Assembly (NCBI GenBank): GCA_021776245.1
Contig: JAJFGF010000004.1
Coordinates: 95,789 to 159,788 of the forward strand
Reading direction: 5' to 3'
From: Hyphococcus sp.
GTDB lineage: Bacteria; Pseudomonadota; Alphaproteobacteria; Caulobacterales; Parvularculaceae
Length of the DNA: 64,000 bases
In this document: positions 27,301 through 35,287 of the stretch, piece after piece
Numbering within the stretch: position 1 is the first letter of the stretch
Layout: every line of letters begins with the position of its first letter
Notes under the pieces: model-generated
Seen by the model: only the letters and a program-made list of their open reading frames with translations
What the model was told of the DNA's origin: nothing
Databases searched by the model: none
Program-made: the position numbers and the translations under genes

Positions 27301-27615
27301 TTCGCCCTTCAGCGCCCGCCGTTTGCCGCGCGTTAAAAGCCTGCATAGCCGTCCATAGGCGGTCCGATCCGACGGATAGCAAAGCATGTCCGGCGTCCCG
27401 TCAGAAAATTGAAGGCGCGACCCGACGATAAAACGAAAGCCGGCTTTCCGGGCGGCGCTATGGGCGCGCACAACACCCGCAAGCGTGTTGATATCGGTCA
27501 TCGCCAGCGCCGCATGACCAAGCGTCAACGCCTGACAGACAAGCTCGTCCGGGTGCGACGCGCCGCGCAAAAAACTGAAATTGCTCATGCAGGCAAGTTC
27601 GGCGTAACGGGTCAT
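24331..27615 (-). CDS. dnaE2: Error-prone DNA polymerase DnaE2
   Basis: A 1094-aa C-family polymerase used in SOS-induced translesion synthesis with ImuA and ImuB. An N-terminal PHP domain begins [18 protein letters not shown]. The polymerase core carries [20 protein letters not shown] and the HTGGFVMT region. The C-terminal OB-fold region contains [21 protein letters not shown], typical of DnaE2. The frame extends eight codons upstream, but the ATG at 27615 overlaps the imuB stop as ATGA and fits the family start ([12 protein letters not shown]). It is the third gene of imuA-imuB-dnaE2. Confidence 0.95.
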   Translation of the reverse strand: [1094 protein letters not shown]

Positions 27616-29156
27616 GCGAAAAACCCGTGCAGGAACCATTTGGGTTCAGCGGTTTCGCGCTCATAAAGCCCATCGCGAAATATCCAGAAACGCCGGCCAT
27701 TTTCATCCTCGATGCGATAATAATCCCGTGTCGGCTTTTGCATCTCCTGGCGCCACCATTCATCGCCGATGCGCTCCGGACCGCTTGCTTTTGCCACCCT
27801 GTAAGATACCCGCCGCCATTTAAACCGGATCGGCGGGCCGTCAGGCACTTGCGCCAACGCTTCGATTTCTTCCGGCTGCGGCAGTAATTTGATCGGCCGG
27901 ATCCTGTCGTCATTGATTGCCGCGGGGCTTGAAAATGACTGCATCACCGGTTCAAAATGATCGGCGCGTTCTGGAAGATGCGTTGTATTCAAGCGTAGAT
28001 GACACACATGACGAGCGCCGAGCCGGTTGCTCAATCGGTCCTTAAGCTCCGCAAGCCCTTCATCTGTGAAATTCTGGTCAAAAGCGGCGTGCTGATGCTG
28101 AGCAACGCCGCCCGTCTCAAAGGCGCCAAGGCGAAACTGTTCAAATCCAAATCCCGCGTCATAATCCCCGCCCAAATCATCCAGCCGGTCCTTAAAGAGC
28201 CTTTGAATATGCGCAGACTCTCTTGCCGGCTGGCTGGTTCCCACCGCAATGCGCGCTATTTCATTATCAACGCGGAACAATGTCAGCTCAAACCGGCGTC
28301 CGCCCTTTCCGGCTTTAAAAAGTTTCACGCTCAACTCATCACAAAGCCGTTTCAAACATTCAAAAACCGCATCAAGATGGGCAATCGGCTCCGCAAGTTT
28401 TAAGTCAGCATAATGATGCGGCGCAGGCCTTAAGGGCGTCAGCGGTTCGGGTTCCGCGCCAAGCGCCTGACCGAGACGCGTTAGCAGATGTTTTGTAAAT
28501 CGTGCGGTTAAGGGCGCGCGCGGCATATCATAAAGCTGGCCGATCCGTTTCAGCCCCAACCGCCGCACCCCCTCAGCAACCGGCGCATCAAGGCGCAACG
28601 CTTCTATGGGGAGCGTCGCAAGACCTGCTTTTGTTGCGCCGGGCGAAAGCGCGCCGCCCTTGCCATAGCGCGCAAGCCCCCAGGCGGCGCCTGCCGTGTC
28701 GGCAATGGCGATACACGATTCAACGCCCGATTTTTTAAGCCGGTCCGTAATATCGCCGAAAATATTTTCTTCCCCGCCAAAGAGTTTCTCGCAGCCGGTA
28801 ATGTCGATAAACGCCTCGCCCACACCTTCAATAGACACAATCGGCGAATAACGGATAAGCCCCTCGCAAAGTTTCGTAAACGCCTTTGCATCTTCTTGCC
28901 GTCGCGCTTCCACAGGAATGATGTGCGGACACATGGCGCGGGCGTCTGTCAGCGCCTGACCTTTAAACAAGCCTAAGTTCTCAGCATTTCCATCAACCGC
29001 ATCAAGGCGCAGCGCATTTTGCGCTTTTTCGTAAGTGACAAGCGGCCGGCATGGATCGTTAAGCGACGGCTTGCCGCGCTTGAGCCGGTCGGTGGGCCAT
29101 TTCGGCGCCAGCACCGCCATGAAACGGCGACGCTTCGCATAATGTTCGCTTTGCAT
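27612..29156 (-). CDS. imuB: Translesion synthesis protein ImuB (Y-family-like)
   Basis: A 514-aa ImuB, an inactive Y-family polymerase relative that tethers DnaE2 and ImuA to the sliding clamp. Cues are FMAVLAPKWPTDRL near the start, EGVGEAFIDITGCEKLFGGE in the palm region and the C-terminal WRVSYRVAKASGPERIGDEW-like region with DYYRIEDENGRRFWIFRDG. The frame is open to 29255, but the ATG at 29156 (MQSEHYAKRRRF) is nearer the family start. The 5' part overlaps the imuA 3' end by 98 bp, and the stop overlaps dnaE2. Confidence 0.92.
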   Translation of the reverse strand: MQSEHYAKRRRFMAVLAPKWPTDRLKRGKPSLNDPCRPLVTYEKAQNALRLDAVDGNAENLGLFKGQALTDARAMCPHIIPVEARRQEDAKAFTKLCEGLIRYSPIVSIEGVGEAFIDITGCEKLFGGEENIFGDITDRLKKSGVESCIAIADTAGAAWGLARYGKGGALSPGATKAGLATLPIEALRLDAPVAEGVRRLGLKRIGQLYDMPRAPLTARFTKHLLTRLGQALGAEPEPLTPLRPAPHHYADLKLAEPIAHLDAVFECLKRLCDELSVKLFKAGKGGRRFELTLFRVDNEIARIAVGTSQPARESAHIQRLFKDRLDDLGGDYDAGFGFEQFRLGAFETGGVAQHQHAAFDQNFTDEGLAELKDRLSNRLGARHVCHLRLNTTHLPERADHFEPVMQSFSSPAAINDDRIRPIKLLPQPEEIEALAQVPDGPPIRFKWRRVSYRVAKASGPERIGDEWWRQEMQKPTRDYYRIEDENGRRFWIFRDGLYERETAEPKWFLHGFFA

Positions 29157-29835
29157 AATCCCATTCCAACACCCAGTTTCCCCGTCCGCCCTCGCGGCAT
29201 CGCTCCAGCGCCACGCCCCAACGTGGATTGCCGGAGGCGTGTCTGTCATAATCATCGCAAGCGCTTGGCGCCGCGCCCACGCGCCACCGCGTTCTTGCCG
29301 CTGATGGCCCTTCGTCTTTCGTACTGCGCAACAAAACCGGCGTTGCGCCGGACGCCTCCGCCGCCAGTTGCAGGCGTCTTGTCGCCGTCAGGTCGAGAGA
29401 TTTATGCGGTTTAAAAAGCTCGACGAGAACCACTGAAACGCCTGAAGCGCGCGCCGCCTCTTCCGCCGCCCAAAGAATTTCCTGCGCGTTACGCGGATAG
29501 ACAAAAATCACTTCGTCCGTGTTCAAACCAAAAAAAGAAAGCCCGCATCCATAAGCTCTGCCGCCTGAGAAGATTTCGTTGGCCTGCCCGATCCAGACAA
29601 TGGGTTTTGCGGTTTCACGCGCGATCTTACCGGCAAACGCAAGCGCCAGGCCTTGCGCGGCGGGCTGATCGCGATAATCGCCGGCGCGGAATTCATGAAG
29701 CGCCCCCAGGGCCAGCCGCATAGGCCCGCAGGCAATAGCGCGTGTCTGGCGCGCGCAATCGCCCCGTTCGCCTTCCAGTTTTTCAATATGCCGCCGAAGG
29801 CCGTAAAACCTTTTGCGTTTGGCGATCGCAGGCAT
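29059..29835 (-). CDS. imuA: SOS mutagenesis protein ImuA
   Basis: A 258-aa ImuA, a RecA-related accessory protein of the DnaE2 mutasome. Cues are an N-terminal HIEKLEG region, the core GQANEIFSGGRAYGCGLSFFG, EEAARASGVSVVLVELF, TATRRLQLAAEASGATPVLL and the C-terminal WVLEWDYAKRTL. It is the first gene of the operon. An SOS box lies 46 bp upstream of the ATG. Confidence 0.92.
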   Translation of the reverse strand: MPAIAKRKRFYGLRRHIEKLEGERGDCARQTRAIACGPMRLALGALHEFRAGDYRDQPAAQGLALAFAGKIARETAKPIVWIGQANEIFSGGRAYGCGLSFFGLNTDEVIFVYPRNAQEILWAAEEAARASGVSVVLVELFKPHKSLDLTATRRLQLAAEASGATPVLLRSTKDEGPSAARTRWRVGAAPSACDDYDRHASGNPRWGVALERCREGGRGNWVLEWDYAKRTLCEASPFHGGAGAEMAHRPAQARQAVA

Positions 29836-29880
29836 TTCAACACCACCCTAAAGCCAGGCCCATTCGCTGAACGAGGATTA

Positions 29881-29895
29881 GAACAAAAAGAGAAC
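29881..29895 (-). promoter_or_regulatory. LexA-binding SOS box upstream of imuA
   Basis: On the reverse strand the site reads GTTC-TCTTTTT-GTTC, an exact GTTC-N7-GTTC, which is the alphaproteobacterial LexA consensus (forward strand GAAC at 29881 and 29892). It lies 46 bp upstream of the imuA ATG and just before the expected promoter. A third GAAC at 29869-29872 is at N8 spacing and is probably not part of the site. Confidence 0.88.
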
Positions 29896-30021
29896 ATTGG
29901 AGTCAAGGAAACCCTGCCTTAATCATGGGTGACAAAAAACGTGCTGAAAATTCAACCAGTTAAAGTGTTCGACACAGGTGAGATCGTCCAGGCGAACAGC
30001 CCTATCCCCGCCGATCTCAAG

Positions 30022-30069
30022 CTTTCAGAGCCCACAGTCCTTTGGACTGTTCCTGAGCCTGGCTGAAAG
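30022..30069 (+). other. Imperfect nested hairpin in the imuA-PilZ gap
   Basis: An outer stem CTTTCAG (30022-30028) can pair with CTGAAAG (30063-30069), and an inner stem ACAGTCC (30034-30040) with GGACTGT (30044-30050) around a TTT loop. There is no following U-tract, so it is not a simple terminator. It could be a small structured RNA or leader, or chance; no family is recognised. Confidence 0.3.
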
Positions 30070-30108
30070 ACGCCGGGCCCTCATCCATTAACCAAGCTGC
30101 GCCCACTA

Positions 30109-30123
30109 TTAAAAAATACTTAA
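30109..30123 (+). promoter_or_regulatory. CtrA-type binding site upstream of the PilZ gene
   Basis: The sequence TTAA-AAAATAC-TTAA matches the CtrA core consensus TTAA-N7-TTAA exactly. It lies 57 bp before the ATG of the PilZ gene. CtrA sites are common before cell-cycle and motility genes in this class. An AT-rich TAATCTTATTT follows and may be a -10 region. Function is inferred from the motif only. Confidence 0.55.
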
Positions 30124-30179
30124 TCACACGCGTCTAATCTTATTTAGCCGCACGCGTCGTAAAGAAGTTCACAGCAGCC

Positions 30180-30569
30180 ATGACAGAAGACAAACTAAAC
30201 CAGCGTCTAAAATCTCTGGCATCGGTCAAGAGCCAGACGTCAGCGTCGATTCCCATGACGAAAAAACCCCCTGTGGCAAAAAAAGACCGGGAGGCGCGCC
30301 AGGACGCCTATAAGCTTGGCGAGATCGACTGCCTCAACGGCGAAATGCTGGGTTGTCTCCTAGTTGATTTGAGCGACACCGGCGCCCGCGTCAAAATGAA
30401 TTGGGCGACAGCGCTGCCAAGCCTGGTTCGGCTTTCGATACCGTCCGCGGGCATTGCGCGTAACGCCAAAGTGTGCTGGCAAACCGGCGCTGAAACCGGA
30501 CTGGAATTTATCGACTCAAAACTCGGGCGCGCAAAAACGACAATCACGAGCTCAAATATGCAGTTTTGA
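30180..30569 (+). CDS. PilZ domain protein
   Basis: A 129-aa PilZ-type protein, expected to bind cyclic di-GMP. The N-terminal 45 residues are polar and low complexity. The PilZ core shows a basic stretch (KKDREARQD), then LLVDLSDTGARVKM, the D-x-S-x-x-G nucleotide contact, and GAETGLEFID at the end. The RxxxR arm is imperfect here (R-E-A-R), so binding may be weakened. It is a stand-alone PilZ gene converging on the aldehyde dehydrogenase gene, with a 26-bp overlap. A role in motility regulation is possible but unproven. Confidence 0.8.
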   Translation: MTEDKLNQRLKSLASVKSQTSASIPMTKKPPVAKKDREARQDAYKLGEIDCLNGEMLGCLLVDLSDTGARVKMNWATALPSLVRLSIPSAGIARNAKVCWQTGAETGLEFIDSKLGRAKTTITSSNMQF

Positions 30570-31980
30570 CCGTCGTATAAAATTCCGCCGCATAGCGCCC
30601 CTGTTCGCGCGAACCGAAACTCGATCCTTTCGCGCCGCCGAACGGCACATGATAATCGACGCCCGCCGTTGGCAGATTGACCATCACCATGCCGGCGCGG
30701 CTTTCGCGTTTGAATTGCGTTGCTGCTTTCAGTGATGTGGTGCACAGGCCGGCAGAAAGGCCAAAAGGCGTTTCATTGGCAATCGCAACGGCTTCGTCGA
30801 AATCAGCCGCCCTGATGGTCGTCGCAACCGGACCGAAAATCTCTTCCCGATTGATGCGCATGTCATTTTTGGTGTCCGTAAAAAGCGCCGGCGTCATATA
30901 AAAGCCCGGCGTTTCACGCTCAATCAAATCGCCGCCGCAAACAAGGTCAGCGCCTTCGCTCTTACCGATATCGAGATAGCGGATATTCTGATCGAGCTGG
31001 CGCTGATCAACCACCGGACCGATTTGCGTGCCCTCATCGAGGGCATTGCCAACGACAAGGCCTTCAACTTTCGTTTTCAAAGCGTCCACGAATTGATCAT
31101 GGGCAGACGTTTCAATAATCAAACGCGACGAGGCGGTGCAGCGTTGCCCGGTGGAAAAATAGGCGCCGTTCAAAGCGCAGGCGACGGCGTTATCCATATC
31201 CGCGTCCGCCAGCACGATCAGCGGATTCTTGCCCCCCATCTCCAGCTGAAATTTGGCGCCGCGCGCGCTGCAGGCTGCAGCAACGGCGCCGCCGGTGCCG
31301 ACCGATCCAGTAAACGAGACGGCATTGACGCGCGGATCATCGAGCAACACCTGGCCGACTTCTCTTCCAGCACCCACAACAAGATTAAAGACACCATCCG
31401 GCAAACCGGAACGAGAGATAATGTCGCCAAGCGCCCATGCGCTTCCCGGCACAAGCTCGGCAGGTTTAAAGACGACGGTATTACCGTAAGCGAGCGCCGG
31501 CGCGATTTTCCAGGCTGGAATTGCGATCGGAAAATTCCATGGCGTGATAATGCCAACGACACCGACGGCTTCCCTGCTGATTTCAATCTCGACGCCCGGA
31601 CGCACGGAGGATTGAAACTCACCTTGAATGCGAAGCGCCTCGCCTGCGAAGAATTTAAATATCTGCCCGGCCCGCGCCGCTTCGCCGGTCGCTTCAGGCA
31701 ATGTCTTGCCTTCTTCCCGCGCCAGCAGGCGTCCCAATTCTTCCTTGCGGGCGAGGATCTCCGTACCGATGGCGTCAAGACAGTCGAAACGCTGTTGAAT
31801 ATTGCTACGCCGCCAGCTTTCACGTGCCGCCGCCGCCGCCGCAATGGCTTCCTCGGCCTGGTCTTTATCTGCGCGTGCATATTCGCCGACAATGTCATCG
31901 GTGTCGGACGGGTTGATATTCCTGATCTGGGCGCCGGAAGACACCCATTTCCCGCCAATATAATTTTGAAAGACCGACAT
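30544..31980 (-). CDS. Aldehyde dehydrogenase (probable alpha-ketoglutarate semialdehyde dehydrogenase)
   Basis: A 478-aa NAD(P)-dependent aldehyde dehydrogenase. Cofactor and active-site signatures are PWNFPIAIPAWKIAPALAYG, FTGSVGTGGAV, the general base in LEMGGKNPLIV and the catalytic Cys in GQRCTASSR. The operon context says its substrate is 2,5-dioxopentanoate, the last step from hydroxyproline to 2-oxoglutarate. It is the last gene of the hydroxyproline operon, 18 bp after the FAD oxidase. The substrate assignment is from context. Confidence 0.9.
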   Translation of the reverse strand: MSVFQNYIGGKWVSSGAQIRNINPSDTDDIVGEYARADKDQAEEAIAAAAAARESWRRSNIQQRFDCLDAIGTEILARKEELGRLLAREEGKTLPEATGEAARAGQIFKFFAGEALRIQGEFQSSVRPGVEIEISREAVGVVGIITPWNFPIAIPAWKIAPALAYGNTVVFKPAELVPGSAWALGDIISRSGLPDGVFNLVVGAGREVGQVLLDDPRVNAVSFTGSVGTGGAVAAACSARGAKFQLEMGGKNPLIVLADADMDNAVACALNGAYFSTGQRCTASSRLIIETSAHDQFVDALKTKVEGLVVGNALDEGTQIGPVVDQRQLDQNIRYLDIGKSEGADLVCGGDLIERETPGFYMTPALFTDTKNDMRINREEIFGPVATTIRAADFDEAVAIANETPFGLSAGLCTTSLKAATQFKRESRAGMVMVNLPTAGVDYHVPFGGAKGSSFGSREQGRYAAEFYTTVKTAYLSS

Positions 31981-31998
31981 GCTTATCTCCGATTGTGT

Positions 31999-33273
31999 TT
32001 AAATGAGTTTGTTGTTGAATCGTGCGGGCGAAAATGGCGCATCAGGAATATGCCTGGGCCTATCTTCCAGCATCTCTGCAATGAGTCGACCAGTCGCCGG
32101 CGCCAGCATCAAGCCCAACATGCCATGACCGGTTGCAATAAGGACATTTTTGAGTTTCGGCGCGCGGCCAATAATCGGCAGGCTGTCCCAGGTCATCGGC
32201 CGCCAGCCGAACCACTCTTCCTTGTCGCCATCCGCCGGCGGTGCGCATAAAAACGCCATGCCGCTCTCTTTTAGCTGACGCATCCGGGCTTTTGGAATGC
32301 TGTCATCGAATCCGACAAACTCCATCATCGAACCGAAACGCAACCCGTTCGAAAACGGCGTAATAGCGACGTTGCGCTCGGGCATGATGACGGACGTCCG
32401 GGGGCATTGTTCAGGCCGTGGGACAGTCAGTGAATAGCCTTTCCCCGGCAAAATCGGAATGGAACATTCCAGTTCCTTTGCGAATGCGCCGCTAAAGGCG
32501 CCGGCGGCAAGTACGATGCCGTCAGCGCTGTAAACGCCTTTTGACGTCGTCACGTTTTTGATCTTGCCGCTTTCCTTTTCGAGCGTTTGAACTTCGCAAT
32601 GCTCCACGAATTCAACGCCGTCTTCCCGAATTTGCCGCACCCAGGCGGAAGCAAGCTGGTCGGGCCGAGTGAGCGCATCCTGTTCGTAGAAGAAACCACC
32701 GGCGAGGTCCGGCTTAAGCGCCGGGTCAAAGACTGCCAGTGCATCGCCCTCAATGCGCGCTGCAGTAACACCGAAATGGCGTGTCAGCATTGTGTCGGTT
32801 TTTGCAAACTCATCAAAACTGCGTTTTGACTTAAAGGCATAGAGCAGCCCGGATTTGCGCCAGTCGCAATCCAATGCGCCTTCTCCAAACAGCTTCTCGA
32901 ATTCCTTGAAGGATGAATCGAGAATACTCTTCAAATGCGCCGCGCTTTGGAGCATGTGGCCACGCGTACAGCGCCTTGCAAATTGCATCATCCAGTAATT
33001 GAAAGACGGTCGCAGCTGCGGCTTAACGCGAAACGGCGCAGCCGGATTAAACAACGACAATATACCTGTTTTCAACGCCGCCGGCGTATTCAACGGCAAG
33101 ACATGGCTGGGAATGATATGGCCGCAATTGCCGTGGGAACAGGCCCCCGCAATTGTTCCCTGATCGAGCACGGTGACCTGCCGGCCTGCCCGCGCAAGAT
33201 AATGCGCGCATGCGATTCCTATTATGCCGGCGCCGATAACAATCACTGATCCGTCGGACGGGCGCCGGCTCAT
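31999..33273 (-). CDS. FAD-dependent D-amino acid oxidase/dehydrogenase (cis-4-hydroxy-D-proline)
   Basis: A 424-aa FAD-dependent oxidoreductase of the DadA/DAAO type. The N-terminal dinucleotide-binding motif is VIVIGAGIIGIACAHYLARA. The C-terminal region has GWRPMTWDSLPIIGRAPKLK and ATGHGMLGLMLAPATGRLI, typical of the family. In the hydroxyproline pathway it oxidises cis-4-hydroxy-D-proline to 1-pyrroline-4-hydroxy-2-carboxylate. The start overlaps the epimerase stop as ATGA. The exact substrate is inferred from the neighbours. Confidence 0.88.
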   Translation of the reverse strand: MSRRPSDGSVIVIGAGIIGIACAHYLARAGRQVTVLDQGTIAGACSHGNCGHIIPSHVLPLNTPAALKTGILSLFNPAAPFRVKPQLRPSFNYWMMQFARRCTRGHMLQSAAHLKSILDSSFKEFEKLFGEGALDCDWRKSGLLYAFKSKRSFDEFAKTDTMLTRHFGVTAARIEGDALAVFDPALKPDLAGGFFYEQDALTRPDQLASAWVRQIREDGVEFVEHCEVQTLEKESGKIKNVTTSKGVYSADGIVLAAGAFSGAFAKELECSIPILPGKGYSLTVPRPEQCPRTSVIMPERNVAITPFSNGLRFGSMMEFVGFDDSIPKARMRQLKESGMAFLCAPPADGDKEEWFGWRPMTWDSLPIIGRAPKLKNVLIATGHGMLGLMLAPATGRLIAEMLEDRPRHIPDAPFSPARFNNKLI

Positions 33274-34199
33274 GAGATGCCAAAACGAAACGGATCGCCG
33301 TCCTGAAAAATCAACTGCGTCTCACCGCAAATATAAGCCGATCCTGTAATGGTGGGGATGATGCGCCCGGCATCGCCGTTGCGATAAGATGTGACAAATC
33401 GGCTGCCGACAATGCTTTCCTGGATCCAGACTTCCCCCGGCGCCAATTTTCCGTCTGCCGCCAGGCAAGCAAGCTTGGCGCTGGCGCCTGTGCCGCAGGG
33501 CGAGCGATCATAAGCGCCGCCCGGGCACAGAACGAAATTGCGGCTGTCAGCGTCAGATCCGGCGGACTTTTCAAAAAATTCAATATGATCCACTTCGGCG
33601 CCGCCCTCACCTGTCACTCCCGCTTCATTGAGCGCATGGCGTATTTTCATTGACGCGCGTGTCAGCTCCGGCACATTGCTCAGTGTCAGTGCTGTGGGGC
33701 CGCCGTCGATCAGAAAAAACCAGTTGCCGCCCCAGGCGATATCGCCGGTGACCATACCGAGACCGGGCGCATCAACGCTGACGCTTTTGCGATACCGGTA
33801 ACTCTCGACATTTTCGATTTGCGCTTCGTTAGCGTTGAGAAGATTGACTTTAACAACGCCGACCGGCGTTTCAAAACGATGCGCTCCGGGCTGCAGGCGT
33901 CCGAGAAAAGCGAGCGTCACCGCCAATCCGATGGTTCCGTGGCCGCACATGCCAAGATAACCCGATGTGTTAAAGAAAATAACGCCTACGGAACATGTGG
34001 GGTCGGAAGGCTCACACAGCAATGCGCCGACGGTCGCATCCGAACAGCGCGGCTCGCGCACGGACATCGTGCGAAAGCGGTCAAATTGCCGAGCAAACAG
34101 AGCACACCGCTCGCCAAGTGATCCGGCTCCAAGATCCGGTCCGCCTTCGAGAATAACGCGCGTCGGCTCGCCGCCTGTATGGGAATCGATGACCCGCAT
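33270..34199 (-). CDS. 4-hydroxyproline 2-epimerase (proline racemase family)
   Basis: A 309-aa proline racemase family enzyme that converts trans-4-hydroxy-L-proline to the cis-D form. Two catalytic cysteines are visible: one in GYLGMCGHGTIGL and one in YDRSPCGTGASAKLA, the pair used by hydroxyproline epimerase. The reading frame extends further upstream, but the ATG at 34199 (MRVIDSHTGGEPTRVI) is the family start. It begins 11 bp after the DHDPS-like gene. Confidence 0.93.
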   Translation of the reverse strand: MRVIDSHTGGEPTRVILEGGPDLGAGSLGERCALFARQFDRFRTMSVREPRCSDATVGALLCEPSDPTCSVGVIFFNTSGYLGMCGHGTIGLAVTLAFLGRLQPGAHRFETPVGVVKVNLLNANEAQIENVESYRYRKSVSVDAPGLGMVTGDIAWGGNWFFLIDGGPTALTLSNVPELTRASMKIRHALNEAGVTGEGGAEVDHIEFFEKSAGSDADSRNFVLCPGGAYDRSPCGTGASAKLACLAADGKLAPGEVWIQESIVGSRFVTSYRNGDAGRIIPTITGSAYICGETQLIFQDGDPFRFGIS

Positions 34200-34210
34200 G
34201 GCGCGCTGGC

Positions 34211-35158
34211 TCAGCCTTCCTTGCCGGGCCAGGTCGACCACCATTCGCGAAATTGCCGCCAGGTTCGCTCAATGAAGGCTTTCTGCGGCAGCGTCAGCGC
34301 GTCGGACGCATAAAGCTGATGCGTATATTCCTGATTTCCCTCCAGCACCATCAAATGCTTGTAATAGAGCACAAGATCCGGCCCCTCATCAAAAGTGGAA
34401 AGGACGTGAAGCGCATCGTCGAGTTCACGCGCAAACCGGCGCGCCTGCGCATCCCCTGCAGCGGCGCGCTCGCACAGGCTGACAAGGCGCAGCACTTCTT
34501 TCGGCAGCGCATTGCCAACACCGGTGATGGCGCCGCCGGCGGCGCAATTGACAAAACCGTGGAACACCTGCGTATCGACGCCAATCATCAAAATCAGATC
34601 AGGATCGGCGGATGTGATATTTTCCGCTGCATAGCTTAGCGATTGCGCGCCCCCGAATTCCTTAAAGCCAACAAGGTTTGAATGGTCATTACGGAGCTTG
34701 AAGAACAAATCCGCCTTGGTTTCAAATCCGTAATAAGGGCTGTTATAGATGACCGCAGGCAAGTCCGGCGTCGCGCCAAGAATCGCGGCGAAATGATTAT
34801 ACTGCGCATGCGGAGAACTGCCGCGCGACAAAACCCGCGGGATCACCATCAATCCAGCCGCGCCCGCGGAAGCCCCCTGTTGGACGATTGCAACGGCGCG
34901 CGCAGTATTCTGGGCGCCGGCGCCGACGATGACGGGGACGCCAATTTTGCAAAGCGCCGAAACGCCTTCCATCCGCTGTTCATCGCTCAGGAGCGGCCAG
35001 TCTCCCATCGAACCACAATAGACAACGGCGTTCATGCCGGCGTTGACCAGTTCCTTGCCTTTACGGGCAAGCGCATCGAAATCCGGACGACCGTCCGCAT
35101 CGCACGGCGTCATCAAGGCGGGAATACAACCGGAAAAAATATTGGCGTTCGCAACCAT
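34211..35158 (-). CDS. 1-pyrroline-4-hydroxy-2-carboxylate deaminase (DHDPS family)
   Basis: A 315-aa aldolase-fold protein of the DapA/NanA superfamily. The Schiff-base lysine lies in LVGFKEFGGAQSLSY and the catalytic tyrosine in VIYNSPYYGF. The GSMGDWPLL segment (in place of the DapA GTTGE motif) is typical of the hydroxyproline-pathway deaminase. It makes the semialdehyde used by the aldehyde dehydrogenase. I place the start at the second of two nearby ATGs because GAGGAG lies at a usable distance. It is the first gene of the operon. Confidence 0.88.
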   Translation of the reverse strand: MVANANIFSGCIPALMTPCDADGRPDFDALARKGKELVNAGMNAVVYCGSMGDWPLLSDEQRMEGVSALCKIGVPVIVGAGAQNTARAVAIVQQGASAGAAGLMVIPRVLSRGSSPHAQYNHFAAILGATPDLPAVIYNSPYYGFETKADLFFKLRNDHSNLVGFKEFGGAQSLSYAAENITSADPDLILMIGVDTQVFHGFVNCAAGGAITGVGNALPKEVLRLVSLCERAAAGDAQARRFARELDDALHVLSTFDEGPDLVLYYKHLMVLEGNQEYTHQLYASDALTLPQKAFIERTWRQFREWWSTWPGKEG

Positions 35159-35287
35159 CGGCATCTCCTCGCAAATAGAATGACCGTGCGGCGCTCTATA
35201 CTCTGACCGCCGCAACGAGTCTTGGCGCAAAAGCAATCAAAAACTTGACTTTTTGCATAATTATATAAAAACTACAGCACAATTCCC
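35159..35287. promoter_or_regulatory. Divergent promoter region of the hydroxyproline operon
   Basis: A 129-bp gap between the deaminase gene and the divergent AraC-type regulator. The part next to the regulator (35240-35287) is AT-rich. The regulator probably binds here, but I found no clear repeat that could serve as an operator. Confidence 0.45.

Noticed and set aside
31024..32250. 408-aa forward frame over the aldehyde dehydrogenase and FAD enzyme genes
   Set aside because: It lies opposite two genes with clear catalytic motifs; the translation shows no family traits.
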